Source of the DNA: JADLDB01 sp040752975
GTDB lineage: Bacteria; Myxococcota; Myxococcia; Myxococcales; Myxococcaceae
Assembly: GCA_040752975.1 (NCBI GenBank)
Contig: JBFMHF010000013.1
Location: forward strand, 14,942-78,941
DNA: 64,000 nucleotides
Direction: 5' to 3'
The translations under genes were made by a program, and so were the position numbers. Of this stretch, positions 18,901 through 26,635 are shown piece after piece (position 1 is the stretch's first letter; every line of letters starts with the position of its first letter). The notes below the pieces were generated by a model. It saw only the letters and a list, made by a program, of their open reading frames with translations, had not been told where the DNA came from and did not search any database.

Positions 18901-19513
18901 AACGGTACGCCGCGATGTCGGCCTCGTCGATCATCGCTCGCAGTTGCTCGTCCTCGAGCGCGACGATGCGGCTCACCTCGTGCGAGGTGCGGAAGCCGTC
19001 GAAGAAGTGGAGGAACGGCACCCGGGCCTTCAGCGTCGCGGCGTGGGAGATGGCGGCGAAGTCCTGCGCCTCCTGCACGGTGCTCGAGCAGAGCTCGGCG
19101 AAGCCGGTGGTGCGCGCCATCATCACGTCGGAGTGGTCGCAGAAGATGGACAAGGCGTGCGTCGCCACCGAGCGCGCCGCGACGTGCAGCACGAAGGGCG
19201 TCAGCTCACCGGCGATCTTCAGCATGTCGGGCAGCATCAGCAGCAGGCCCTGGGACGACGTGAACGTCGTCGTCAGCGCGCCGGCCTGGAGCGAGCCGTG
19301 CACCGCGCCCGCCGCGCCAGCCTCCGACTGCATCTCGATGATCCGCGGGACCTGACCCCAGAGATTCGCCTTCCCATTGGCCGACCACTCGTCGGACAGC
19401 TCGCCCATGGGGCTGGCCGGGGTGATCGGGTAGATGGCGATGACTTCACTCAGCCGGTGGGCGACCGACGCGGCCGCCTCGTTTCCGTCGACCGTCACGT
19501 AGCGCGAGGACAT
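15950..19513 (-). CDS. nifJ: Pyruvate:ferredoxin (flavodoxin) oxidoreductase
   Basis: Oxidises pyruvate with CoA to acetyl-CoA and CO2, passing electrons to ferredoxin or flavodoxin. 1187 aa single-chain enzyme of normal length. The start ATG 19513 gives MSSRYVTVDGNEAAA, the standard N-terminus; the frame is open further upstream but unlike the family. Domains: pyrimidine-binding TPP half with YPITPASPMGE; transketolase-C-like; CoA-binding gamma domain; two [4Fe-4S] motifs CIQCNKCSLICP (near 690) and CTGCGLCVNVCP (near 750); then the TPP pyrophosphate domain with CAGCGETPY and GDGWAYDIGYGGLDH (near 974). All cluster cysteines are present. Presence in a probable aerobe suggests use under low oxygen or in starving aggregates. 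Confidence 0.96.
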   Translation of the reverse strand: MSSRYVTVDGNEAAASVAHRLSEVIAIYPITPASPMGELSDEWSANGKANLWGQVPRIIEMQSEAGAAGAVHGSLQAGALTTTFTSSQGLLLMLPDMLKIAGELTPFVLHVAARSVATHALSIFCDHSDVMMARTTGFAELCSSTVQEAQDFAAISHAATLKARVPFLHFFDGFRTSHEVSRIVALEDEQLRAMIDEADIAAYRSRKLTPDAPVLRGTAQNPDAFFQAREACNGFYDAVPGHVQAAMDRFERLTGRAYRLYDYVGAPDAERVLVLMGSGSDAVRETVDYLVARGEKVGVVIVRLFRPFDVATFAKAVPASVKAIAVLDRTKEPGAVGEPLYQDVTTAFAEAGRAARIIGGRYGLSSKEFTPGMVKAVFDELKKPAPRNHFTVGINDDVTKRSLDYDASFDLEPPEVVRAVLYGLGSDGTVGSNKQTIKIIGQEANRYAQGFFVYDSKKSGAITVSHLRFGPKPIRSTYLVKSASFVACHYAPLLERHDVLESAAAGATFLLNTHHPPDQAFKYLPREVQEQVLSKKLKFFVIDAFKVAREVGLDRYISAVMQVCFFKLSGVLPMDEALEHIRHAVEKTYGKRGSEVIKRNFAAIDAALANLHEATVPTKLNGALPRPPVVPKEAPDFVQRVTAMMMAGKGDLLPVSAFPVDGTWPTGTTRWEKRAIALEIPRWDPSICIQCNKCSLICPHAAIRTQLVDPKSLGGAPKSFVTMDFKAKDFGNAPSGAGWKYALQVAPDDCTGCGLCVNVCPARDKANPRHKAIDMAAVEPLRDVERENWKFFAELPYVDRTAVGPELKASQFLEPLFEFSGACAGCGETPYIKLVTQLFGDRMLVANATGCTSIYGGNLPTTPWSKNQQGRGPAWANSLFEDNAEFGLGMRLAVEAQEQLARSLVTSLAPKLGDTLVRELLEANQDDEAGLAKQRGRVQALKEKLKGLDSAEAKRLLGLADALVKKSVWIIGGDGWAYDIGYGGLDHVLASGANVNILVLDTEVYSNTGGQASKATPIGAAAKFAAAGKAVGKKDLGLLAMSYGNVYVASVAMGAKDAQTLKAFREAEAYPGTSLIIAYSHCIAHGYDLEHGCEQQKLAVDSGVWPMYRFDPRRIAAGEAPLQLDSPTPKTKARDYMKNEGRFRMVALRDPKRYEDLVAANEEFSARRRAVYEQLAAVHVTNREKGH

Positions 19514-19633
19514 GGAGCCCGCGGGTGTGCAACCGCAGGACCAGACGTGCCCGAGGGCGCGCCCCTCCATCGAGCGCAGGAATTGCGCCTCGCACGAAGT
19601 CCGCGCGGCTCCTGCGCTGCAAGGGAGGACGCG

Positions 19634-20665
19634 CTACTGGATGATGCGGCGGACGTCGAAGGGCGCGTCGTACCGGTTGTTGATGATCAGCGGTGTCTCG
19701 CCGTCGCCGCCGAGCGCCAGGTTGCTGGGCAGGTTCTTCGAGACGAGCTGCCATGGACCCGTGCCCACCCAGCCGTAGAGGTAGCTGACGTCGTCCGCTT
19801 CGTTGGAACCCCAGCGGAAGGCCAGCCACACGCGGTCCTTCGTGTCGACGTACAGCTGCGGCGGCCCTGGACGGTAGCGGTTGAAGAGATCGTCGGGAGT
19901 GCGCTTGTCCAGCTCGGGGAGTTCCGGCCCGGCCACCTTCACCGGCTCCGTCGCGCCGGCGTCGAGGCGCCACAGCTCGACCTCGTTGAAGGTGGTGTCA
20001 TTGCCGTTGACGAAGAAGAGCTCCCCGTGGCGCCCGGGGACGGCGTGGACCTCGACAGCGCAGCCGCGCATCGACGGGTGCGTGCACGGCAGCAGCACCG
20101 TCTGCTGGAAGGTGTCTGCGTCCAGCTCGACCAGGCCCTCAGCCCGCTTCCAGAGGACCTGCTTGCCGGGGGCGCGCATCACGCCGACGCCGGCCTCACC
20201 CACCAGCGCTGCGCACTTCAACTGCCAGCCGCTCTCGCCTAGCGCGCCGCGGAAGAGGCCGTTCGCCTCGCCCACGGCCCACAGCGCCCCGTCGCTCGTC
20301 TTGCCGACGAACATGGAGGCCGGCGAGGGCAGGCCGCGCTCCTGTACCAGCTCGTCACCCTGCACGACGAAGAGGAAGCCCGCGGCGGGCGCGCCCATCG
20401 CGTAGACGGAGCCATCGGCTTGCGGCAGCGAGATGGCGCGCAGCGGCGAAGGAAAAGACTCCCAGCGTGAGGCGCCCGGCTTGAGCAGCGTGCCCAGAGT
20501 GTCGAAGGCGGTGGCGAACACGGCGCCACTGGGCAGGCGCGTCGCGCTGGTGGCGCTGCTGAGCGGCGCCCCCTCGGAGGGCAACGGCTCGAGGGTCCAG
20601 GTGCCGCTGCCCGGGCCGCACGCAGACCCGAGGAGGAGGAGAGCGAGGGGAAGGGTGCGGTGCAT
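19634..20665 (-). CDS. Propeller-type lipoprotein of unknown function
   Basis: 343 aa from ATG 20665. MHRTLPLALLLLGSAC is a lipoprotein signal with lipobox GSAC. The rest is beta-rich with recurrent short blades: LPSGAVFATAFDTLG, LPQADGSVYAMG, KTSDGALWAVGEANGLF, DTKDRVWLAFRWG. This pattern is of two-component-regulator-like or NHL-type propellers and probably makes a ligand- or protein-binding surface. The gene is divergent from the cytochrome gene at 20911 across a 245-base spacer, so both may share control. No specific family or partner can be named. Confidence 0.6.
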   Translation of the reverse strand: MHRTLPLALLLLGSACGPGSGTWTLEPLPSEGAPLSSATSATRLPSGAVFATAFDTLGTLLKPGASRWESFPSPLRAISLPQADGSVYAMGAPAAGFLFVVQGDELVQERGLPSPASMFVGKTSDGALWAVGEANGLFRGALGESGWQLKCAALVGEAGVGVMRAPGKQVLWKRAEGLVELDADTFQQTVLLPCTHPSMRGCAVEVHAVPGRHGELFFVNGNDTTFNEVELWRLDAGATEPVKVAGPELPELDKRTPDDLFNRYRPGPPQLYVDTKDRVWLAFRWGSNEADDVSYLYGWVGTGPWQLVSKNLPSNLALGGDGETPLIINNRYDAPFDVRRIIQ

Positions 20666-20786
20666 GCCAGGCCGAGGAGTGTTCGCGCTGCTCCGCCCGA
20701 AGTCGATGCGGATCCACTCGCCCTGCACCACGTCCTTAGACGGAAGGGTGGTGCGCGCCGCGACTGCGTGTGTTTCACCTCGGGAC

Positions 20787-20811
20787 GTTTCAGCTCGTTC
20801 CCAGTTGAAAC
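20787..20811. promoter_or_regulatory. Inverted repeat in divergent intergenic region (possible operator)
   Basis: GTTTCA (20787-20792) and TGAAAC (20806-20811) form an inverted repeat with a 13-base spacer. A further GTTTCA lies 16 bases upstream at 20771-20776. The site sits between the divergent propeller lipoprotein (start 20665) and cytochrome (start 20911) genes. The symmetry suits a dimeric regulator. No regulator can be named and a chance match cannot be excluded. I see nothing else definite in this 245-base space. Confidence 0.3.
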
Positions 20812-20910
20812 GCCTGCCGGCGCGAGCGACGGCGGTCAAGCGTCAACCAGCGAGAACAACGGGCACACCATGCCGCGCATTCGGAATGCTGATTGCTTGT
20901 CGGTCTGGGC

Positions 20911-22794
20911 ATGAGCCGAACTCATTTCGCGGTGGCGGTGGCAGTCGTGTTCCTCGTGGGGTGCCAGGGGCCAGAAGGGCCTGTGGGCCCGCAAGGTCCT
21001 GCGGGAGAACCAGGCGAGCAGGGCGTGGCGGGGCCGCAGGGGCCGGAGGGGGCGCAGGGGCCACAAGGGCCACAAGGGCCACAGGGCGACGCCGGGCCGC
21101 CGGGTGTCAGCACGGGCGCCTTGTCGGGCGTGGTGACCTTGGAGAGCACTGGCGCGCCGGTGACGGGCGCGTCGGTGGCGGTGCGGCCGGATCCCCTCGC
21201 GTCAGTCATGTCCTCCGACGGCGGCTACGGCTTCAGCGACCTGCCGGCGGGCGTGTACGAGGTGACCGCGACCTTCGGCAGCAATCCACCGGCGAAGGGC
21301 ACCGTGTCCGTGCTGGCGGGCAGGCACGCGACGCTGGATCTGCTGATTCACGACTACAAGGTGGCGAGCGAGCCGTGCATGCAGTGCCACGCGACCTCGA
21401 ATCCCCAGCTCATCGCGGACTACAAGGCGAGCGCGATGGCGCCGTACGTGTCGTGCGGCGACTGCCACCCGGCGAACCCGGGCATGACGACCCCGGGCCC
21501 CGACCACCGCCTGCGCCCCGCGCCCGAGACGTGCGGACAGTGCCACCAGGAGCAGTACCGCGGTCATCAGTCGAACCGGCACTCCATCGGCATGCAGCGC
21601 GTGTACGAGTCGGGCCGCTACGACGACCTGCCGCCGTGCACGACCGGATCGAACGCGCTGGGCTCGGGAGGGGTGGCGACGTGCGAACAGTGCCACAACG
21701 TCGAGTTCCAGTGCGACTCGTGCCACAGCCGCCACCTCTTCGACGCGAAGCAGGCCCGCAGTCCCCTGGCGTGCGCGACGTGCCACATGGGGCCCGACCA
21801 CCCGCAGTGGGAGATCTACCAGACATCGAAGCACGGCGTGGTGTGGTCGACGCGCGGTGAATCGGTGGCCCCGACGTGCTCGAGCTGTCACATGCCGAAC
21901 AAGCGGACGGGCGCAGACGGCGGCGAATACTCGGATCACGACCTCTCGTTCGGAATCGCGTACGGGCCGGTGGGTGGCCAGGCCTCGCACCTGAGCATTC
22001 GGCGCAACGGGCAGCTGCCCTACGTCTTGAACGGTACGACGTTGGCGGCGAACCCGGCCTTCGATCCGTACGCGCCGTACGACATGAGTGGTGGCGACGG
22101 CGGCGCGGATCCGGGCTCGCTCTACTACCCGTTGGACAAGCCGGGGAAGATTGTCCAGGTGGCGGACACGGCGGCCGTATTGAGCGCGCGCCGGTCCGAG
22201 ATGGTGAATGTCTGCAAGAAGTGTCACGCGCAATCCTTCGCGACGGAGCGGCTGGACATCGCGGACGGCCTCCATCGGAATGTGACGAGCGTGGTGAACG
22301 AGGCGAAGGACGTCATCTACGCGCTCAACTACGACAACCTGGTCGAGCCGGATCCGACAGGTGGCGTGCGCCCGCCGAACCCGGACGCGGTGGCCGACAT
22401 CGTGCTCGCGGGTACCCAGCTGTACCGGAACCTGTCGGCGATCGAGCGGTACTTCTTCAAGATGTACAAGTACGACAACGTGAAGGCCTGGCACGGCGCG
22501 TACCACTTCAACCCGGACTACACGCACTGGTACGGCTGGGCCGAGCTGAACATGTCCCTGGCCGACATCGCCGACGAGGCCACCAAGATGCGCCGCGACT
22601 ACGCGCTCATCTACGCGGTGGAGAACAACCTCGGCACCGTGTGGGACGTGCCGTACCAGGGCGTGGTGTATGCGACGGGCAGCATGACCAAGCTGTACGA
22701 CCTGTACCCGGCCGGCAACCAGGTGGTGCAGCCGTTCGGCGCGAACGGGCCGACGATCACCTACGACGGCGGCACGTTGTTCAGCTTCCACTGA
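20911..22794 (+). CDS. Surface-type octaheme cytochrome c lipoprotein with collagen-like stalk (HAO-related)
   Basis: 627 aa from ATG 20911. Residues 1-18 are a lipoprotein signal (lipobox LVGC). Residues 20-64 are fifteen perfect collagen triplets G-x-y. Residues of about 70-150 form a carboxypeptidase-regulatory/Cna-B-like beta-sandwich (GALSGVVTLESTGAPVTGAS, YGFSDLPAGVYEVTATF). Eight CxxCH haem motifs follow between residues 156 and about 440: CMQCH, CGDCH, CGQCH, CEQCH, CDSCH, CATCH, CSSCH, CKKCH. The region after the last haem (FFKMYKYDNVKAWHGAYH, then NPDYTHWYGWAEL) resembles hydroxylamine oxidoreductase-type octahaem proteins, where a Tyr in this area crosslinks the active-site haem. 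Predicted lipid-anchored redox enzyme or electron conduit displayed on a stalk. The substrate (hydroxylamine, nitrite or none) cannot be settled from sequence. Confidence 0.8.
   Translation: MSRTHFAVAVAVVFLVGCQGPEGPVGPQGPAGEPGEQGVAGPQGPEGAQGPQGPQGPQGDAGPPGVSTGALSGVVTLESTGAPVTGASVAVRPDPLASVMSSDGGYGFSDLPAGVYEVTATFGSNPPAKGTVSVLAGRHATLDLLIHDYKVASEPCMQCHATSNPQLIADYKASAMAPYVSCGDCHPANPGMTTPGPDHRLRPAPETCGQCHQEQYRGHQSNRHSIGMQRVYESGRYDDLPPCTTGSNALGSGGVATCEQCHNVEFQCDSCHSRHLFDAKQARSPLACATCHMGPDHPQWEIYQTSKHGVVWSTRGESVAPTCSSCHMPNKRTGADGGEYSDHDLSFGIAYGPVGGQASHLSIRRNGQLPYVLNGTTLAANPAFDPYAPYDMSGGDGGADPGSLYYPLDKPGKIVQVADTAAVLSARRSEMVNVCKKCHAQSFATERLDIADGLHRNVTSVVNEAKDVIYALNYDNLVEPDPTGGVRPPNPDAVADIVLAGTQLYRNLSAIERYFFKMYKYDNVKAWHGAYHFNPDYTHWYGWAELNMSLADIADEATKMRRDYALIYAVENNLGTVWDVPYQGVVYATGSMTKLYDLYPAGNQVVQPFGANGPTITYDGGTLFSFH
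20968..21102 (+). repeat. Collagen-like G-x-y coding repeat
   Basis: Fifteen in-frame G-x-y triplets, rich in GPQ, GPE and GPP, encoding the stalk of the octaheme lipoprotein. At DNA level the 3' half contains near-identical 9-base units (gggccacaa type), a likely site of slippage and stalk-length change. Triplets of this kind form trimeric triple helices in bacterial collagen-like proteins. Confidence 0.9.
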
Positions 22795-22811
22795 GGTCGA
22801 AAGGCCTTCCG

Positions 22812-22848
22812 CCCGGCCGGGTGAGGGACTTTCCGTCACCTGGCCCGG
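22812..22848. terminator. Bidirectional hairpin between converging genes
   Basis: CCCGGCCGGGTGA (22812-22824) pairs with TCACCTGGCCCGG (22836-22848) with one mismatch and one wobble. The loop side can extend by GGA/TCC. It lies in the 68-base gap between the cytochrome gene and the opposing phosphorylase gene. There is no clear T-run, so Rho-independent termination is plausible but not certain. Confidence 0.5.
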
Positions 22849-22862
22849 GGCAGGCCGAGTGG

Positions 22863-25352
22863 CTACTGCGCGTCTTCGGCCGGGACGGGGACGATGCCCC
22901 AGATGTCCTTCGCGTACTCGCGGATGGTGCGATCGGACGAGAAGAAGCCCATGCGCGCCACGTTGAGGATGGCCGAGCGCCACCACCGCTTCGGGTCTCC
23001 ATAGGCCCGGCCCGCCTCCTCCTGCGCGCGGACGTACGCCTCGAAGTCGGCCAGCACGAGGTAGCGATCCTCGTGCAGCAGCGAGTCCACCAGCGGTTGG
23101 AAGAGGTGCTTGTCTTCCGGTGAGAAGAACCCGGTCGAGATGAGGTCGAGCACTTCCCGCACCGCGGGGTTCGCCTCGTACACCTGCCGGCCCACGTAAC
23201 CAGCGCGCTTGTGCTCCGCGACCTGCTCGGCGGTCAGCCCGAAGAGGAAGAAGTTCTCGGCGCCCACCAGCTCGCGGATCTCGATGTTCGCGCCGTCCAG
23301 CGTGCCCACGGTGAGCGCGCCGTTCATCGCGAACTTCATGTTGCCCGTGCCCGACGCCTCCATGCCCGCGGTGCTGATCTGCTCCGAGATGTCCGCGGCG
23401 GGGAAGATCCGCTCCGCCAGCGAGACGCGGTAGTTCGGCACGAAGGCCACGCTGAGGCCCGTCTTCGCCGCGTCGCTGTTCACCACCTCGGCGATGCCGT
23501 TGATGAGGCGGATGATCAGCTTGGCCTGCTTGTAGCCGGGGGCCGCCTTGGCGCCGAACAGGAACGCGCGCGGCTGGCCGATGCTGCCCGGGTTCTGCCG
23601 TGCCTTCACCCACAGGTGGATGATGTGGAGCGCGTTGAGCAGTTGCCGCTTGTACTCGTGGAGCCGCTTGATCTGCACGTCGAAGATGGCCGAGGGGTCG
23701 AGGTTCACCCACATCAGCGAGCGCAGGTGCTCGGCGAGGTCCTCCTTGTTGGCGCGCTTGGCCGCCGCGAAGGCCTGCACGAAGGAAGGGTCTTCCGCGT
23801 GCCGCTCCAGCTCCTTGAGCCGGTCGAGGTCCTTCACCCAGCCCTCGCCGATGGTGTCGGTGATCAGCCTCGCCAGGCGCGGGTTACAGGACTTGAGCCA
23901 GCGCCGCGGGGTGACGCCGTTCGTCTTGTTGTTGAACTTCGCGGGGAACATCTCGGCGAAGTCCTTGAGCGTGTCCTCCTTGAGCAGCTTCGAGTGCAGC
24001 GCCGCCACGCCATTCACGGAGTGGGAGCCGATCACCGCGAGGTACGCCATGCGCACCATGCGCTCCCTGCCCTCCTCGATCAGCGACATGCGCGCCTGGC
24101 GCTCTTGATCGAAGGGCCACTGGATCTGCACCTGCCGCAGGTGGCGCTGGTTGACCTCGTAGATGATCTGGAGGTGGCGGGGCAGGAGCCGCTCGAAGAG
24201 CCCCACGGGCCACTTCTCGAGCGCCTCGGGCAGCAGCGTGTGGTTGGTGTAGCCGAAGGTCGCCTGGGTGATGGACCAGGCCTCGTCCCAGGGGATCCGC
24301 TTCTCGTCCACCAGCACGCGCATCAGCTCGGCGATCGCGATGGCCGGGTGCGTGTCGTTCAGCTGAATGGCCACCTTCTTCGGGAAGTTCACGAAGTCGG
24401 AGTGGCTCTTCAGGTAGCGCCGCATGATGTCGGCGATGGAGCAGGCGACGAAGAAGTACTCCTGCTTGAGGCGCAGCTCCTTGCCGGCCTGGTTCTGATC
24501 GTTCGGGTACAGCACCTTGGAGATGACTTCCGAGTTGTTCTTCTCGACGACGCTGCGCTCGTAGTCGCCGTCGTTGAAGAGCGCGAAGTCGAACTCGGCG
24601 GACGCGCGGGCCTGCCACAGCCGCAGGGTGTTGACGGTGCTCGCGCCGTAGCCGGCGATGGGCGTGTCCCAGGGGATGCCCATGACCGTCTTGCCGCCCA
24701 CCCACCGCGCGTGCGGGCGGCCGTCGGGCAGCACCGAGTGCTCCACGTGGCCGTAGAAGCGCACCGGCACGGCGCGATCAGGGCGGACCAACTCCCACGG
24801 GTTGCCGAACTTGAGCCACTCGTCGGCGCGCTCCACCTGGTAGCCGTTGACGATGTCCTGGCTGAAGATCCCGAACTCGTAGCGAATGCCGTAGCCGATG
24901 GCGGGGTAGTCGAGGGTGGCGAGGCTGTCGAGGAAGCACGCGGCGAGGCGCCCGAGGCCGCCGTTGCCGAGGCCGGCGTCCGGCTCCATCTCGAGCAGGC
25001 TCGTCAGGTCGACGCTCAAGCGAGCGAGCGCCTCGCGCGTGGCGTCCCACAGCCCCATGTTGATGAGGTTGTTCCCGAGCGCGCGGCCCAGGAGGTACTC
25101 GGCCGAGAGGTAGTACGCGCGCTTCGCGTCCTGCTGGTACTGCCGCTTGTTGGTGCGGACCCACGCGCTGGCGAGGCGATCGCGGACGGTGGTGGCGAGC
25201 GCGACGTAGCGATCCCACGCGCTGGCGGCGTCGAAGTTCTTCCCGCGAGTGAACTCGACGTGCTCGATGAAGGAACGACGCAGCGCCTCTGGCGTGCGCC
25301 CGGTGCGGAGATCGAGCGCCTCGACGGTGCCTTTCGGGTTGGGGCTGTTCAC
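22863..25352 (-). CDS. glgP: Glycogen/starch/alpha-glucan phosphorylase
   Basis: Releases glucose-1-phosphate from alpha-1,4-glucans using inorganic phosphate and PLP. 829 aa, the full family length. Recognised by the N-terminal YYLSAEYLLGR and EPDAGLGNGGLGRLAACF, the active-site stretch KVAIQLNDTHPAIAI, the FNNKTNGVTPRRWL loop, and the PLP site EASGTGNMKFAMNGALT near 667 containing the Schiff-base Lys, followed by TLDGANIEI. No sign of damage. It stands alone on this strand, about 40 bases downstream of the M23 peptidase gene. It would mobilise glycogen reserves, for example during starvation. Confidence 0.97.
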   Translation of the reverse strand: MNSPNPKGTVEALDLRTGRTPEALRRSFIEHVEFTRGKNFDAASAWDRYVALATTVRDRLASAWVRTNKRQYQQDAKRAYYLSAEYLLGRALGNNLINMGLWDATREALARLSVDLTSLLEMEPDAGLGNGGLGRLAACFLDSLATLDYPAIGYGIRYEFGIFSQDIVNGYQVERADEWLKFGNPWELVRPDRAVPVRFYGHVEHSVLPDGRPHARWVGGKTVMGIPWDTPIAGYGASTVNTLRLWQARASAEFDFALFNDGDYERSVVEKNNSEVISKVLYPNDQNQAGKELRLKQEYFFVACSIADIMRRYLKSHSDFVNFPKKVAIQLNDTHPAIAIAELMRVLVDEKRIPWDEAWSITQATFGYTNHTLLPEALEKWPVGLFERLLPRHLQIIYEVNQRHLRQVQIQWPFDQERQARMSLIEEGRERMVRMAYLAVIGSHSVNGVAALHSKLLKEDTLKDFAEMFPAKFNNKTNGVTPRRWLKSCNPRLARLITDTIGEGWVKDLDRLKELERHAEDPSFVQAFAAAKRANKEDLAEHLRSLMWVNLDPSAIFDVQIKRLHEYKRQLLNALHIIHLWVKARQNPGSIGQPRAFLFGAKAAPGYKQAKLIIRLINGIAEVVNSDAAKTGLSVAFVPNYRVSLAERIFPAADISEQISTAGMEASGTGNMKFAMNGALTVGTLDGANIEIRELVGAENFFLFGLTAEQVAEHKRAGYVGRQVYEANPAVREVLDLISTGFFSPEDKHLFQPLVDSLLHEDRYLVLADFEAYVRAQEEAGRAYGDPKRWWRSAILNVARMGFFSSDRTIREYAKDIWGIVPVPAEDAQ

Positions 25353-25395
25353 GGCGGGGAACTTCCCCGATCCGGCCGCCCTGCGCCACCGGGGA

Positions 25396-26541
25396 CTACT
25401 TCGTGCCGAAGGCAGCCACCGGGCTCGCGTTCAGCTTCGCCAGGGAGTCCGCGATGTGCGCCTGGAAGTCGGGCAGCAACGCCTTCGGCAGCGGCTCCGC
25501 GCGCGGGAAGTTCTGGTTGAGGGGATTCACCCAGCTCCCGCCGCGCTTCATGCCGAAGTGGAGGTGCGGCCCCGTCGTCAGCTTCCCGGTGTTGCCGGAC
25601 TCGGCGATGACGGCCTTCTGCGCCACCTTCTGGCCCACCTTCACGTTCATCTTCGAGAGGTGGAGGTAGCAGGTCTCGAAGCTCATCACGTGCTTGACGC
25701 AGACGGTGTTGCCGCCGCCCGCCTCGTAGCCGGCGCGGGTGACGGTGCCGTCGGCCACCGCCCACACCGGGGTGCCCACCGGGGCGTGGTAGTCAACGCC
25801 GTTGTGGTTCGAGTAGTAGTTGAGGACCGGGTGGTGTCGGCCGCCGAACCTGCTGGTGACGTGCGCGTACTTGAGCGGTGATTTGAGGAAGGTCTTCCGC
25901 GCGCTGTTGCCGTCTTCCATGAAGTACGCCTCGGTGCCGTCGGGGAGGCGGTAGTGGAAGCTGCGCTTGGTGCCGACGCTCGAGCCGACGTACTCCGCGG
26001 CCAGCACGTTGCCGTAGTCGAGCAGGCGGCCCTTGTGGAAGGTCTTCTCGATGACGGCGCGCATCCGGTCGCCCTTCTGCACGTCGCGGTAGAAGTCGAT
26101 GTCCCAGGCGAAGACGTCGGACAGGGTCACGGCGATGTCCGGCTTCTCTCCGGCGGCGAGGGCGGCGTCCCACACGCTGGTCTCCACGTTGAGCTCGACC
26201 ACCTCCACGCGCTGCTCCTTCTCGAACTCGCGCTTCTTGCCCACGTACGTCTCTCCGTCGCGGCGCACCTGCCACTCGGTGAGGAGGCTGCGGCGATAGT
26301 CGAGCACGTCCAGCTGGCCGGCGCGGAAGACGAGGCGGAGCTGATCGCCGGGGCGGGCCTTCCTGAAGTCGAACTCCGCGGCCTTCATCGCGCCGTGCAC
26401 GGCGTTCACGGTGACGTCGTCGAGGCCGGCGTCGTACAGGGCCTTCGCGACGGTCTGGTTCTTCTCGAGGCGGCGGTTCTTGATGATGGTGGTGTCCGTG
26501 GCTCCCGAGAGGAGCGCGGCCAACGCGAGCGGGACGAGCAT
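25396..26541 (-). CDS. M23 (LytM-type) zinc endopeptidase
   Basis: 381 aa, exported (hydrophobic N-terminus MLVPLALAALLSG with a short n-region). The N-terminal ~200 residues resemble the OapA/LysM-adjacent beta domains found before M23 domains (ARPGDQLRLVF). The catalytic LytM domain starts near 230: SRFGGRHHPVLNYYSNHNGVDYHAPVGTPV carries the first zinc ligands (H-x3-D), and TGPHLHFGMK near 325 gives the H-x-H. All ligands are present, so an active peptidoglycan D,D- or L,D-endopeptidase is expected rather than an EnvC-like activator. Located in the periplasm. Followed closely by glgP with no obvious link. Confidence 0.9.
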   Translation of the reverse strand: MLVPLALAALLSGATDTTIIKNRRLEKNQTVAKALYDAGLDDVTVNAVHGAMKAAEFDFRKARPGDQLRLVFRAGQLDVLDYRRSLLTEWQVRRDGETYVGKKREFEKEQRVEVVELNVETSVWDAALAAGEKPDIAVTLSDVFAWDIDFYRDVQKGDRMRAVIEKTFHKGRLLDYGNVLAAEYVGSSVGTKRSFHYRLPDGTEAYFMEDGNSARKTFLKSPLKYAHVTSRFGGRHHPVLNYYSNHNGVDYHAPVGTPVWAVADGTVTRAGYEAGGGNTVCVKHVMSFETCYLHLSKMNVKVGQKVAQKAVIAESGNTGKLTTGPHLHFGMKRGGSWVNPLNQNFPRAEPLPKALLPDFQAHIADSLAKLNASPVAAFGTK

Positions 26542-26635
26542 GGGCTACAGCAGTGTAGCGGGGCCAGGGTGAGCGGAACAGTTTCCCGCCGCCCACGTGG
26601 GCGTTCGCCCGCGCCGGTGTCGTGATCAGCTCAGC

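Noticed and set aside
15542..20242. 1566-codon plus-strand open frame opposite nifJ
   Set aside because: It is an antisense shadow typical of GC-rich coding DNA; composition is Arg/Val/His-rich without domains, and nifJ on the other strand is unmistakable.
20968..21102. Non-coding tandem repeat
   Set aside because: The units keep a perfect G-x-y frame inside a lipoprotein gene, so they are coding.
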